Of a stretch of 64,000 nt of DNA, positions 41,516 to 53,131 are shown piece after piece. The DNA comes from Pseudoips prasinana (taxonomy: Eukaryota; Arthropoda; Insecta; Lepidoptera; Nolidae). The position numbers and the translations under genes are program-made. The notes beneath the pieces were generated by a model, which was not told the origin of the DNA, did not search any database, and worked only from the letters and a program-made list of their open reading frames with translations. Numbering within the stretch: position 1 is the stretch's first letter; the number at the start of each line of letters is the position of its first letter. Location of the stretch: assembly GCA_951640165.1 (NCBI GenBank), contig OX621243.1:1488001-1552000 (forward strand), given 5' to 3'.

Positions 41516-43576
41516 TCATACATATAAAGAAATGAATATGTAGAGTTTTAGCTACTTACGAGTAGGTTCACACGTCAACAGATTCTTTCTTTACTTCGAG
41601 ACAGATTTTTCACAAGACACAATAGAAAACTGCCTCTAAAAAAAATTTAAACGACTTATTCCATGGGTGAATATAATTAGAATTGTTTAAAAAACCAACA
41701 TCGAAACTTAACTAAACAGTAGAAAATAATTTAAAGTGCCAACAAGAGTAAAGAACGCACATATCTACGTTATTTGAGGCATCAACTTCAAACGTCCGAT
41801 TTGGATAGTTACACTGCAAGTTAATGTTAATTACTAGAAATCCTGTTATTATACACAAACAAAAAAGTAAAAAAATACCAACACCATCCTCACTTTGGCC
41901 ACCACATTCTGATAAGCGACGAATGAATCCGATATGGAATCATTCCATCTACAGTCCAAGAAGTCCACAACAATCCATTAGATGATCTTCTCAGCGTATA
42001 TACGGGCCCATTGCCGGCCAATTGACGATGACCACACAATAAATCTATTGCCGTCTTTCATATGTACGATCATTCCTTTGTCCACAAATTGTATTAAGTA
42101 GATTAAGCTATTGTGGCCATTGTGGCCAAGTGCGTTGTATCAGTGGGCTGCTTATTTGTGTTCGGGCTTCCCGTTTAGACACTGTGTTGACAATCACTTG
42201 ATAAAAGGAATTTAGGTACCAATCTTAGCTATATAACACTGGGGAAATGTGGGTGATGTATCTTCATGTATTTAAGACACTTCCTTGATCAAAGTATCCT
42301 CTAACTATCTGGAAGTAGCCTCTCTACCTAACACCGCTCTCCGCGCACTTTGCATTTGATGGGCTGATTAATCATGCAATATTTAGGTAATGGCTAGAGA
42401 ATTTGTCACAAAATTTAATTGAGATCATTCCGAAAAAAAATCTATATCTCATTTTTAGAAAAAAGCGGTTAAAAAGGATGTGGCTCTTAAGAGGAGTAGC
42501 AAAATAATTAATAACTTATCTTTTAAAAAATCGTTCGATCGGTATTTACTGAATATATATAGGTATGTAAACTCCATCCAAAAAGGTTGCATTACAAAAT
42601 AAAATTACATCGAATTGGATCTTTAATATATGCCAGACTTATCCGTTATTCATATACAATTGGAGCCGAATCTTATGATTCGCCGAAACCATTCTTAAAA
42701 ACCATACAACACTTTTTTTTTAATAACCTTCACTGCTGACCAAAGGTGAGCTTGGTTTTCAAGATTTCCCTGTCTATTGCAATTTCAGGGCAGTAATTAA
42801 GTTGATCTATTATCTACTCAATTACCACATTTCGTTCGAGATACAAACAAACAGACAGGAAACAATTTAAAAAAATGCGCCATTTAAGGTCGCAGTGCTA
42901 GGTAATCTTCTAAGGAATCGAAATGTTTACACATATAAACCTCACTTGAGATTTTATTAAGTTGAGATGAAGTCTGCTTAAATTAATTGACGACTACGAC
43001 TATCCAAGCGGCGTAAAGTTTGCGTCTGTTACGTCCCGCACCGAACATTATTTATGTAAATTAAATATTTGTTTCAAGATCTAGCAGGCTGGGTGACCAC
43101 CCTCCGTTCTTCGCAGAGCAAGCTAAGCGTAGGTCCCAGTTGTAAAGGTTTTCGAAGCCACGCACTATCTGACATCTAGTCCAACTACTGTATTTCTAGG
43201 TAGTCACTAAGAATAATTCAGCTCTAGAAATTCTGTTAGCTCGCCATAAAGGCAAAAAACGGAAGATGATTTTTCGTAGAAATATCAAATACAATAAACT
43301 TAAATAAAATAAACTGCTTTCGACTGTTTTATACTAAATATACTCAGTAAAAATCCGAAAATTATGGATAATGGTCCATAACCTATAAGAAACACGTTGG
43401 TTTTCCGCAATTAACTGATTTTATTTGTCTTCTACTAGGTCCACACAGCACGCCTAGGTGACGCCACTAACACATAGGAACCATAGACATATTAGGTATA
43501 GGAACTTATTTTGTTTTATCAAATTTTAACAATTCCTTATTAAATTAATAAGTGAATAAATTAGCTACGGAGGTAT
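41516..43576. other. Longest stretch free of recognised repeats
   Basis: Two kilobases of AT-rich DNA without an assignable repeat, tRNA or frame. A slightly GC-richer bit at 43085-43170 (GGCTGGGTGACCACCCTCCG) is unassigned. Confidence 0.4.
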
Positions 43577-43743
43577 TCTCGATCCGGTATGACATGGCAA
43601 CCTTCAAGAAGCGAGCCTATTCTTTTCTTAAAGGCCGGCAACGCACTTGCAGCTCCTCTGGTGTTGCGAGTGTCCATGGGCGGCGGTGATCAGTTACCAT
43701 CAGGTGACCCACTTGCTCGTTTGCCATCCTATTATATAAAAAA
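43577..43743 (+). mobile_element. LINE 3' end (GGCAACGCACTTGC type)
   Basis: AAGAAGCGAGCCTATTCTTT, AAAGGCCGGCAACGCACTTG, TGTCCATGGGCGGCGGTGAT and CATCAGGTGACCCACTTGCT are followed by TATATAAAAAAAT. This is a 3' UTR type I know to be common in Lepidoptera. Related copies are at 50640 (plus) and 58372 (minus). Confidence 0.85.
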
Positions 43744-44120
43744 ATAAACAAAAGTTTTCTCTAGCCAGTCATCCCCCTAAACAGTTAAAGGAATACAGCA
43801 TACCAGTAAATTTCACCCAATTAAATTCGATCCAATAAATAAAACTTAAAAATATAACATTTAATATTGATTTATACTCAGTAGCGACATTAATGTAATT
43901 GTTATTAATTGTGGCAACACAGGGTCATCTCCTGATCGCTATAAAGTATAAAACTATTTAGGAGATCCGTGACAATTGACCTGCACCACTAAAAGGAGTA
44001 AACGTTGTGTAGTACAAGATATAAGATGTCGCGGGAACTCGCCTTGTTTTTACGCACGATCGCTTTCTGAAGAAATAATAAAGTGTTCCTTCTAAAACTG
44101 GCATTACATTCATACATTGA
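43744..44120. other. No gene recognised
   Basis: AT-rich; nothing assigned. Confidence 0.4.
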
Positions 44121-44363
44121 TTGCCTTGTTGGTCTAGTGGTTAGTGATTCTGACTGCTAACCCAGAGGTTGTGGGTTCGATCCCCACCTAGGATAAATTC
44201 AAACATCTTTGTGTCACGAGCACTATTATCTGTTGTGTCTACATATTTAGAAATATATAAGTTTGTTCATCAGATGTCTGGTTGCCATAGTACCGGCTCC
44301 GCCTCGTTTGGGATCAGATTGCTGTGTGCAACTTGTCCCAAGATATTATTTATTTATTTAAAA
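44121..44363 (+). mobile_element. SINE4, full length
   Basis: The head TTGCCTTGTTGGTCTAGTGG and box B GGGTTCGATCCCCACC are followed by GTGTCACGAGCACTATTATC, the TTTAGAAATATATAAG block, TGGTTGCCATAGTACCGGCT and TTGTCCCAAGATATT. An ATTTATTTATTT tail closes it. It is the reference copy for the family. Confidence 0.92.
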
Positions 44364-45437
44364 AAAAGTATTTAAAAATCTAATTCTTATAATGAACGAT
44401 TTATTTCGTATTGTCCTTGTGCCAATCTGTTTGGTGATGGCGGAACATGAACTTTTTGGGTTTTTTTTTAAATCATGTCCGGTTTTCACACTATTCAACT
44501 TTCCTTCGACTCTATTTTCCTTTTACTGTCCGCTCTGCCTTTTTTTTATCAACTAACACACTTTTATCAACCCTCTGCATCATGACATACGTTATCGATA
44601 CCTCATCAGACAGATCACACAAATGTGTGAACTGTCTAAATGTTACTATAAGGCTTAATGGCTTTACACTAACATTAAGACATCTCAGCTATTCATATGT
44701 AATGCATGAAACGTACACCTATAACCTGCGCATGCGCGACAGTATCTTATTCTGTCGCTTTGTATCGTTGTGTATAAGTGTCTTTCACAATATGACATGT
44801 CTTTCTTCTCTATCATGTAACTAAAGGTGTGTAAACGTAAAGTATCTTTAAAATTTTACTTTCAATTATCGTCCACTTATCGATTATCAAATCGCTGTCT
44901 AAGAAGGTTCACTTGTAAAAAGTGAAGCTAATTCTGAGAACAATATCGCTTCAGCTCCTAACATAACCGCTCACTAAACGTCCAGTCAGTTTGTTAGACA
45001 CTAACCGCACTTGAAAGCAATCCGTTCCGCGCATGGTGACCGTCACGACGCTCCGTGGGGTGACTCACAGCTCTACTAATGAAAAGGGTTACCGTTTGAA
45101 TAGAAACTCTATGATTGACTACCCGCCCCTGCCTCGCAAGCATAGTTAGATAGAAAGATAAATTTGTACTGTCCAGGTTGTCTCGAAGAAATCGCAGCAG
45201 CGGTAAGACCGACTATTGTAGCTGATGGTTATTACTAAATTTTAGTTTTATCGCATTCATTGAAATGCAAAACTTAAATTTAATCTCAAAAATGGGAAAT
45301 CATTAATTTATGTGTGCGGTGGGTCTCGAAACAGTACCCTCTACCAATTCGATGTAGGCGCTCTGTCTTAAGCTACCAACGATAACCACTGGCAGATCAA
45401 TATTTAGTATTGCTTGTATTGCTTATAAATAAAATTA
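44364..45437. other. No gene assigned; one 125-codon frame
   Basis: The frame 44447-44824 on the plus strand is rich in Phe, Leu and Ser with no domain, signal peptide pattern or splice context. It overlaps sequence with no repeat match. It may be chance or part of an unrecognised repeat. Confidence 0.3.
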
Positions 45438-45535
45438 CTTTGATGGTCACCCATCCATAGACTGACCGCGTGTAGATGCTTTACCTCGCCGATCACTTTT
45501 CTACCGGTGATTGCAACTGTCTATGAGCGCTACAA
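45438..45535. repeat. 5S-rRNA-like dispersed repeat, copy 2
   Basis: GGTCACCCATCCATAGACTGACCGCG and GCTTTACCTCGCCGATCAC keep the order and much of the sequence of reverse-complement 5S rRNA. It is the best of three copies (others at 21082 and 56930). Confidence 0.4.
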
Positions 45536-45944
45536 ACATAATAAACAAAGGGCATGTTAACTTATTGCTGATTTCTTCCAGTAAAACAATATGGAAGAGT
45601 AAACGTTTATAAAACCGGGAAAAGATAGTTTACAACCCTTTACACGCGTTTGCAAAACTACTTTAGACTTATTATAGGGCTATACACAAGTATACTTCAT
45701 GTAGGTACCATACATTTTATACTATACAGTGTAGAAATAGACAGTTGAGGTAACTTAAGTAGGAAGCTTAATTCGCCTATGAAACTTTATAGATTCTTTT
45801 TAATATTTACACAAATGTAAATAAATATTTAAATTTATAAAAAAAATATTTAAAGAAAACTGAAATTTATTTACTTCATGGGTAGATTTTTTCAGTAGTT
45901 TCCAATGGTAGAGGTTATTCCAATAACCTCTACCATTTATAATA

Positions 45945-46085
45945 ATATTATTTTGACTTGCTCAAGCGGTAGGTTCAAATCCCGGGTCGGGTAAAAAGTG
46001 ATTTAAAGACATCAGCCCGTAATTTGATGGTATCACATCCACTCTGGAGGGAGGGAGACCAACACCTGTCTGGTCTCTTAATAAT
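45945..46085 (+). mobile_element. tRNA-like SINE, partial
   Basis: GGTAGGTTCAAATCCCGGGT is a box B-like element. CCACTCTGGAGGGAGGGAGA and TGTCTGGTCTCTTAATAATA form a tail. Head and family are uncertain. Confidence 0.4.
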
Positions 46086-46411
46086 AAAGTAACTAATTAG
46101 GTATAAGATCTCTTTGCTTTAGTAATCCATTATGGACGAAAAGTCTGTAAAAAGATTGTTTTATTTTTATTATTTATGTATAATTTAGAATATATTTTGA
46201 ATACCTATTATAACAGAACCCAATAAAACAAGATTTAATACGTTTAATTTTTCGAGCTTACGAGAAAGATCACTTATATTAAGCTAGCTAGCTTAAGCTT
46301 AATTATAAAGCTTACTCACAAAAGGTAAGAAAATTTGCTTTATTTGTAATATGTAAAGTAATATATAAAGTATTTAGATACAGGTCTAGGTATCATGGGA
46401 TTAGGGGCAGA

Positions 46412-46605
46412 ATGGTTCTAGAGTGGCGACCACGAACCGGAGGACGCAGCGTGGGCCCCCTACAAAGTGGACCGACGATCTTGCAAGGGTTGCGGGAAGC
46501 CGTTGGATGCGGGCAGCGCAGGACCGGCTATTGTGGAGATCCTTGGGGAAGGGCTTTGTCCGGCAGTGGACGTCTTTCGGCTAATATGATGATGATGATG
46601 ATGAC
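46412..46605 (+). pseudogene. LINE C-terminal end, frame intact, GATGATG tail
   Basis: The frame beginning RRTQRGPPTKWTDDLARV (near 46437) continues through GSRWMRAAQDRLLWRSLG and VRQWTSFG to a TAA just before TATGATGATGATGATGA. This is the best-preserved C-terminus of the family. Only about 50 residues are left, with nothing of the reverse transcriptase core. Confidence 0.88.
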
Positions 46606-47827
46606 TATGTGATTAGTATCCAATTCATATGTTTTTACAAATGCTTGCACAATAAATTGTTATAGACAAATACAGATTAGGCAAAATATTTATAGAACCA
46701 ACTCTCAATTTCAACCACTATGAAATCGAATCTGTTTTCCTAAAAAAAACATTTTAGCATTTTTTATTTGTAGTCCCAAAACTAAATTACCTGTACTACC
46801 TTACAACCTCCCAGTAATTACACAAAATACTTGTTAAACATAAAATATCGAATTACCGCCATTGTATTTGCACAAATATTTTCGTAATACGCGTAATATG
46901 ATACGAAAATACAATACGATACGATAATTACAGTAAACAATGACATTATCTGATGGACTGCTCGAGCGGCAAAGTTTTGTTGTTAACGGTCTAGCAGTTT
47001 TGGAGGTAAACGTCTGGAGCTCGAAATTTACTGCATACTTTCGATAGAACGAAGATCAGTTTGTGTTTGATTGGTTTATTATTTGTGGAATTGACAAGAA
47101 ATATCTATGGTGCTACTGGTTACATCTCGTGTCTGGGCTCAGTGTTGTTGGGATTCTTCTGGATCGTATTGGATAACTGTCCGTAAAGGAATAGATAGTG
47201 CACTTGTGTTCACGCACGCACTCATACACTATTATACAAGGTGTAACATAAATAGTGGATGTAATTTCAGAAGCTTAATTTGCCTACGAAACTATACAGC
47301 ATAAACATACATAGTACACAAATACGTACGGATAAATCTAATTAGGTTTTTGATACACTGGGAACAGCGTTTGTAATTAACCTAATGTATTATAAATAAA
47401 TAATAAAATAACAAAAAAATTGTATTATTTTTATTATTAATATTAAAAAATTTAAAATTTTGGCGACCTAAATAAAATTCGTAAGTTGATCGTTATTCTT
47501 CAACCCCCAATCACGAATCACCAGCGATAAATCTATTTATTTCAGGTAATTTACATCCATTAGAACACATATGTATAAATTATAATATTAACAAATAATA
47601 ATAAACAATATTATTAACAAATGATAATAAGTTAAATTAATACAGCACAATAAATTATATTTAAACTTTTTATCCGGCTTTGCAACAATTTTCATATTAT
47701 ACAAACTGGTTTTGCTTAATTAGTTACGTAGATAGCGCTCCTTAAGTTACCAATACTTATGATACACCATGTATATCCTGCATAATTTCTAACTCAGGAA
47801 CACTATATACAGTTTTATTTCATGTAA
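46606..47827. other. No gene recognised
   Basis: AT-rich. A GGACTGCTCGAGCGGCAAAG stretch at 46953 looks like a worn tRNA-like head. Nothing else is assigned. Confidence 0.4.
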
Positions 47828-48051
47828 GTGTCAACTGCATAAAAATTTAACGTCATAAAAAGGAAAATTCATAATCTCCCTTAGGAATTCCTTTGTATGA
47901 CGTCATACAAAGGAAAATTTGTAAGGTAGATTCATAATCTCCCTTAGGAATTCCTATGTATGACGTCATACAAAGGAAAATTTGTAAGGTAGATTCATAA
48001 TCTCCCTTAGGAATTCCTTTGCGCAACGTACAATTTTTATGCAATTGACTC
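47828..48051. mobile_element. MITE with 63-bp internal tandem repeats
   Basis: Terminal inverted repeats are TGTCAACTGCATAAAAATTT at the left and TTTTTATGCAATTGACTC at the right. Inside, a 63-bp unit starting TTCATAATCTCCCTTAGGAA begins at 47868, 47931 and 47994, the last being partial. Each complete unit contains the palindrome TTTGTATGACGTCATACAAA. On the minus strand the unit length, a multiple of three, produces a repeated peptide frame (GIPKGDYESTLQIFLCMTSY), which I regard as incidental. Confidence 0.85.
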
Positions 48052-48451
48052 TTAAACTAAGCTTCAAGTTTCATTGAAGTCCCGTAACATTGTTCCACCC
48101 ACGTCGATGACACAGACAGACCAACATGATAGCTGGTGCACACGAGTTATTAAATTATATTGTGACCCCTCACAGAGGTTAACTGAGGTAATTGGACCTC
48201 TAGCCGGACTGATTGTTATTGGAGTCAATTTATATCGACATCAAGATTCTTTGTGTGAATATTCCTCTTACTTGAGATGTTTGTTTGATTTGGTGTACTA
48301 AACGTGGTGGGTGTATTCTAAAAGTGTCACCATGACGACCCAAAATTACAACATTATATCGTTAGAAACACAGTACCTTAAGTTAGCTTTCAGATCTCTA
48401 TGGATAGAATTTACAGCTCTTTACTTTTTTTGAGACTACTACTACTAAGTG
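48052..48451. other. No gene assigned
   Basis: A plus-strand frame at 48074-48301 opens with TTG and shows no domain. The base composition is less AT-rich than the neighbourhood, which is the only point in its favour. Confidence 0.3.
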
Positions 48452-48935
48452 AATGAATCCCTGTGTCGCGGGGTACTTTACAAACATATAATTGATGAAT
48501 ACATGTGTCTTTTCTGAAGGATGTTCAGAAAAGTCACAAGAAGTGGTCCAATATAAATATTAATCTCCCGAAATGGGAAGAAAAGGCTAGTTGTCGCCCT
48601 GAGTGGAGGCGCTTGGTAACAGAAAGACTTTGAAGAGCAGAGAAAATCTAAACTTGAAACGAAACGCGATGCTCTTAAGACTAAACCACCAGCAGTCATA
48701 TTTTACAAGTAAGTCGACGGTGTCCTCACAGGATTGGATACTTTAGTCATCAAAGGCACATGCGATAACTGACCATCCTAGCTCCTTTGCTAATTACCAG
48801 TTACCAGTAGATAGTCACCATAACTGAAATTGGCTGGGTAGAAACATTCAGACTCAGAACAACTACTTATGATTCACACAAATAGTTGTTCTGTACGGGA
48901 ATCGAAACAACCGCTGCGCCACACATGCAGCAATC
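48452..48935 (-). mobile_element. SINE2 (reverse), split by a LINE end
   Basis: The distal block (AATCCCTGTGTCGCGGGGTA) is at 48456-48498 and the proximal block with the head (CAGACTCAGAACAACTACTT to CGCTGCGCCACACATGCAG) at 48849-48932. About 345 foreign bases lie between. Confidence 0.85.
48499..48844 (+). pseudogene. LINE C-terminal fragment inside SINE2
   Basis: Frame one reads LPKWEEKASCRPEWRRLVTE; after a shift near 48630 another frame reads FEEQRKSKLETKRDALKTKP and stops at a TAA at about 48714. Basic, glutamate-rich tails after a ..RPEWRRLV.. block are typical of LINE ORF2 C-termini. The 3' UTR continues to the SINE junction. Confidence 0.7.
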
Positions 48936-48969
48936 ATCTCACTAGACAGTTATCCATTCGCCCTAAACG

Positions 48970-49003
48970 AATTAATTATCATCATCATATCAGCCGAAAG
49001 ACG
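48970..49003 (-). mobile_element. LINE tail scrap
   Basis: ATTATCATCATCATATCAGC followed by CGAAAGACGTCCA is the reverse complement of the last bases of the GATGATG-type LINE end. Confidence 0.6.
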
Positions 49004-49059
49004 TCCAACTAAACGAACGAACTAATTATACAATTTTATAATTCGTTCGTTAAAATTGG

Positions 49060-49135
49060 CACAATGAGAAAGTGTTCTGATTGGCCTGGTCTTGGTCTAA
49101 AGGTTCGATCCCCCCCAGGAAAAATCTTTGATGTT
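49060..49135 (+). mobile_element. tRNA-like SINE head, partial
   Basis: ATTGGCCTGGTCTTGGTCTA followed by AAGGTTCGATCCCCCCAGGA resembles a SINE4-type head with box B. No tail is present. Confidence 0.5.
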
Positions 49136-49299
49136 CATCATTATTTTAAAATTTATGTTAACTTTATGTTTTTCCGGATTTGATTTTAGAAATTGTGCAA
49201 AATATTAATAGAAAAGTATTTTGCAGGAAGGCCATTTGTCGTTCAGAGCTATTGGTGTAAATGTAGGTTCAATCCGATCAATTAAATTTTAATATTGCA

Positions 49300-49475
49300 T
49301 AATCTAAGGATCCGGAAGGCGCAGCGTGGGCAGCCTCACGAGTTCCAGATCTTGCAAGAGTCACGGAAATTTGTTGGATACGGGCAGCACAAAACCGGCC
49401 GCTGTGGAGATCCTTGGGAGAGGCCTTTGTCCAGCAGTGGACGTGTTTCGGCTGATATGGAGATGTTGATGATAA
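49300..49475 (+). pseudogene. LINE C-terminal end and tail
   Basis: GATCCGGAAGGCGCAGCGTG, AGATCTTGCAAGAGTCACGG, ATCCTTGGGAGAGGCCTTTG and CGTGTTTCGGCTGATATGGA follow the 46412 copy with more substitutions and small deletions. Confidence 0.82.
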
Positions 49476-49574
49476 TTTGTAATACTACAATTTAAGTCCT
49501 AATAAACGCTTTTTTAAAGTATATGTGAATAATAACAGTTTAATAATATTTGTTTCCCTAACTCACAAAATGGT

Positions 49575-49803
49575 GAATGGTGAGGTGTATCGTACACAAC
49601 CGGAGGAGATCTAGCGCAGGACTGACCCCTTTACGTACTCTCTCAGGCACAGACGAACAGCTCTGTCAACTTCCCTACTCAAGGTTGCTACTTAGTGGTT
49701 TTCTTGTCAGAAGAATCCCAGTAAAAGTATTTTGTGCTACCCGGGATTTGAACCTAAGTCATTCATTACGGAATACGTTACCGCTAGACTAAAGAGGCAG
49801 TAT
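49575..49803 (-). mobile_element. SINE5-like copy
   Basis: On the minus strand the head CTGCCTCTTTAGTCTAGCGG and box B-like AGGTTCAAATCCCGGGTAGC match SINE5. The middle (TTTTACTGGGATTCTTCTGA) differs, so it may be a subfamily. Confidence 0.7.
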
Positions 49804-50401
49804 AGTACTCACACTATTGTGCAACTCCGTTCACACGGAATGAGTGTGAACGAGGATTTCTTTGTTGGTCAATATTCATAATTGAATGATTTCCAAAAGC
49901 ACTCGTTATGTTTAGTGCGCCCCCGGTAACGCGACAGGGGCGGGGAACATTTTGGGTGATTTACTTACAAATTTGTAATTCTTGCTCAGAATAGTGTCTA
50001 ATCATCTATAAAATACTTACACTTTTTATATTAACGGTGTACTTGGAGGCTTACAAGGAAGTCAAGGAGAAGGCGTACGATAAAGAAGGCTAGAAATTGC
50101 TACACCGACAAGTACACAACACTTAAATTGGAGAGAGAGGTGTACTCCTATATCCACGATATTATATGGGGTAAATTTTTCTAATATGTGTATTGGCATT
50201 GTAAATATAATAAATATATATTGGTTATGTTGTATTCACTTTTCTATTTTTCCTAAACTTACTAAACCAAATTACTGTTGAATATTCTGCTATTAAATAA
50301 ATTTTGACTAAAAACTTGACTGTGATTTGTCTACAAACATTATATAACGAACAAGTCAAAGTATGGATGACTCTAGTACTTTACCCTATTGTTCCATATA
50401 G
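49804..50401. other. No gene recognised
   Basis: A CGCCCCCGGTAACGCGACAG stretch at 49918-49945 is GC-rich but isolated. No frame is supported. Confidence 0.35.
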
Positions 50402-50605
50402 ATTAGAGTTCCTTTAAAATGGCGCAGCCTCGCCACTTCGTGCCCTTGGTTCGATGCCCATACAGGACAACTATATGTGTAATCCCATAAATAGTTGTTA
50501 AGAGTCTGGATGTACACTGTGTCCATGAAATATACGTTTGTAACTTTACAAATGCGCGACACAGGGTTAGAATTCCCTAGTGCGGGGAAAAATATATATA
50601 CAAGT
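50402..50605 (+). mobile_element. SINE2 copy, head shortened
   Basis: GCGCAGCCTCGCCACTTCGT, GGTTCGATGCCCATACAGGA, AACTATATGTGTAATCCCAT, GAGTCTGGATGTACACTGTG and AATTCCCTAGTGCGGGG keep the family order. Confidence 0.82.
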
Positions 50606-50639
50606 ATTGTCAAAAACTGCACCACCCTATGGAATCATT

Positions 50640-50812
50640 GACTGAGGAAGTGTTTCCAATATGGTATAACATTGCGAACGCTAATCCTTTATTAAAGGCC
50701 TGCAACGGTCTTGCAGACCCTGTGGTGTTATAAGTGTCCACGGGCGACACTTGATACTTAACACCAGGTGATCCAAGTTCTCGTTACCTTGCTATTCAAT
50801 AAAAAAAAAACT
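50640..50812 (+). mobile_element. LINE 3' end (GGCAACGCACTTGC type)
   Basis: AAAGGCCTGCAACGGTCTTG, GTGGTGTTATAAGTGTCCAC and CACCAGGTGATCCAAGTTCT match 43600-43735 and end in a run of A's. Confidence 0.8.
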
Positions 50813-50974
50813 ACTTTTCTTCACGTTAACTTAAGTTTAAGTTCTGTTGGTAAGTAGGTACCCTATATTAATTATGCCCTTTAGTGAACGGAGTGAAAGT
50901 CAAATATTTATTTTATACCGAAACAGGTTAGCAAAATCCAATATAGTCTGTTATATTACAAATAACAGTAAATT

Positions 50975-51560
50975 AATAAATAAAAAAAGGTTTTTATTCA
51001 CGTAGACTTTATAAAAGCGCTTGTAAATAGTCAGAACATGTTTGTTGTAATAAAGTTAAGTAAACATAATTATTTCTTGCTACATATAGATAGTTAGGTA
51101 CATGGATTGTATGAAAACATTTACAATAAAATTTATTTTTTAATACTCAAACTCATTTATTCGTGTGATTTCTGGTATTACAAGTTCGTAAAATAAACAT
51201 AGTTCCTCAAAAATCTGCCAAAAAAGGCGTACACGATTGCTATGATGTTATAAAGTCTATACAATTCATTTTATATTACATAATTTTGTATTCGGAAATT
51301 ACATTATTATCAATTAATCATTATAAGTAACATATTTCATAGAGATTCCAACTCTTTGCAGATAATATTGTAGACATCTATCATTCAATATATTAAAATA
51401 TAATATTTATATAACAGTAATGATATTAAGCAAGCTTATATTAAGTTATTGTCAAAGAGATCATGTTTATGTTTAATTATCGAAATTTAAAGTTTTAGCT
51501 ATATTTTTTCTACACATTGTCTGTATGGTTCTACCTATATTAAGGTACGAATTCTCAGTC
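50975..51560 (-). repeat. Repeat I copy (long)
   Basis: ATTCACGTAGACTTTATAAA, GCGCTTGTAAATAGTCAGAA and CATGTTTGTTGTAATAAAGT recur at 55730-55800 (other strand) and 63300-63370. Further matches run to TATTAAGGTA (51540, 63575). On the minus strand the family ends in GTCTACGTGAATAAAAA, so it may be a LINE 3' UTR. Confidence 0.75.
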
Positions 51561-51790
51561 GCCAGAAAAAATGTTGGCAAGCCATGAGTGTCCGTCAGCC
51601 GCCCGCATGCTCGAACATGGTAATTATCAGAACTTGCAACGCCATCCGTTTGCGTCCGTCATGTGTTGCGCAGTGTCACCACTAACACGGGCCTGTCATC
51701 CGATTGATGATCGAACAAGGCATTTCATCAGTACGAGAGGTGTATCTGATGTTGCACATCTACTGCTATAGTTATAGTTTTGACGGGCCC
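51561..51790 (+). repeat. Possible repeat G relative
   Basis: CACGGGCCTGTCATCCGATT and GAACAAGGCATTTCATCAGT echo CACGGGCCTGTTGTCCGATT and GAGGGCATTTAATCGATACG at 61263-61315. The rest is not alignable by eye. Confidence 0.4.
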
Positions 51791-52212
51791 GTTGGCGTGG
51801 TTGGCAAATGCTTGCTTTTCACGCCGGGGGTCGTGGGTTCGATTCCCACCCAGGACAATGTATTGAGAAAGTTCTTAAAAAGAAAGGGAATAAAGTTTTC
51901 GTGAAATGACTAGGTTTGTCCTCCCGTCAAAATAGTTGGATAGATAAGACAAACGTCTTGTGAGATATAAATAAGGTTAGTGTTCTCACCAATCTCCTTA
52001 ATATAATATAAAGTGTTGAGTCCTTGACTGGTCAGTCTCATGATGTGTATTGGAGAGAGTAGTCTTCTTAAGAACATGTCTGTTTGTCCTGAGTCTGTGT
52101 GTAATTATCTATATAAGTATGTATTTACAAAAGAAAAGTAGTATACCAGTTATCTGCTTATTTTGGGATCAGATGGCCGTGTGTAAATAATGTCCCAGGA
52201 TATTATTACTAT
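51791..52212 (+). mobile_element. SINE3 with 215-base insertion
   Basis: The head GTTGGCGTGGTTGGCAAATG and box B GTGGGTTCGATTCCCACC end at 51858. The body resumes at GAACATGTCTGTTTGTCCTG (52074) and runs to ATGTCCCAGGATATTATT. The intervening 51860-52073 is not found elsewhere. Confidence 0.85.
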
Positions 52213-52404
52213 AGTTAATTTTCAGCTCCTATAAATTCTAAAGTTGTCTGGAAGAGATCGCTATAATACCATATAGCGCGCCAACCAAAAGCGCCCATTG
52301 TATTACTAGTCCATGTAATATGTCATGTCACATCTGAAATGGTGTACAATAAAAAGTGTTCTATTTGTATCAATTAGAATATGTCTTGTGCACTGGCAAT
52401 GATA

Positions 52405-52478
52405 TTATCCACTGCTGGACAAGAGCCTCCCCAAAGAATGGCCATAATCGCTATGCTTGACAGACGGGTTATGCTTTA
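52405..52478 (-). repeat. Repeat X fragment
   Basis: CCACTGCTGGACAAGAGCCT, CCCCAAAGAATGGCCATAAT and CGCTATGCTTGACAGACGGG follow 36715-36790 in the same orientation. Confidence 0.75.
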
Positions 52479-52559
52479 TCAATGATATACTTATAATTTG
52501 TATGTACTCCTAAGTGGGCAGTAAGTATACAGTCCAGCGATTTAAATAATAATATCCTC

Positions 52560-52838
52560 CTGTTTGAATTTCGGCCAAGGCGGCCAGTTACAATGGAGTC
52601 AAACCAACTGCGCGGGACATATTATCGTCCACAAGTGTGTGAGCAAACACAAGTGCGCTTTCTATTCCTTCATGTCATGATCCGTTGAGACGACTATCAT
52701 CAACATCGCCAACTCCCAGATTTCGGGTAATACTGAAAAATTTTCGTTACAGAAAAATCTAAAGTCACTTTTTGGCTCAGGATTTGAACCCAAGACCTCA
52801 CTATCTGAACACGCTACCGCTAGGCCAACGAAGCTGTC
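52560..52838 (-). mobile_element. SINE5 copy, near full length
   Basis: GGCCAAGGCGGCCAGTTACA at the left is the 3' end. The head on the minus strand reads TTGGCCTAGCGGTAGCGTGT then TTGGGTTCAAATCCTGAGCC. It matches 14331-14632. Confidence 0.85.
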
Positions 52839-53087
52839 GTTTTATAAATAGTTCAATTGACATGTTGGTGCCATTTGTAGTTATTTAGTACACAAATACG
52901 CCTATTCCTTGGAACGCGTCTTGACATATCAAACGTAAATTTCCTTCTCCATAAAAAATATTTTGATCTTCCCTTAACTGTTACCACGTGGCTAGTTGTT
53001 AGCAAACTGTTACTGTATATACTACACCTCCGAACAATTCTACGAAACTATTAAAACTCAGTGTTTGAATGACGTCTTAATTTCCAG

Positions 53088-53131
53088 CGCGTGCGCAGGT
53101 GCTGAAGCGTAAGGCACGATCTACATGAGAG
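53088..53131 (+). other. Possible 44-nt exon
   Basis: The segment lies between a plausible acceptor (TTAATTTCCAG, ending 53087) and a good donor (GAG|GTAAGC at 53132) and is clearly GC-richer than its flanks. It contains an ATG eight bases before the donor. Two of the frames stop early; the third runs 12 codons to a TGA. At best it is a 5'-UTR exon holding a start codon. Support is weak. Confidence 0.2.

Noticed and set aside
44447..44824. 125-codon frame
   Set aside because: Low-complexity Phe/Leu/Ser composition with no domain, start context or splice context; recorded only as an unassigned stretch.
47868..48020. Possible CRISPR-like array
   Set aside because: The tandem units are contiguous, about two and a half copies, with no unique spacers, in a eukaryotic context.
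47853..48044. Repeated-peptide frame that might suggest a repeat protein
   Set aside because: The repetition is the 63-bp tandem unit of a palindromic MITE, and the peptide repeat follows from its length being a multiple of three.
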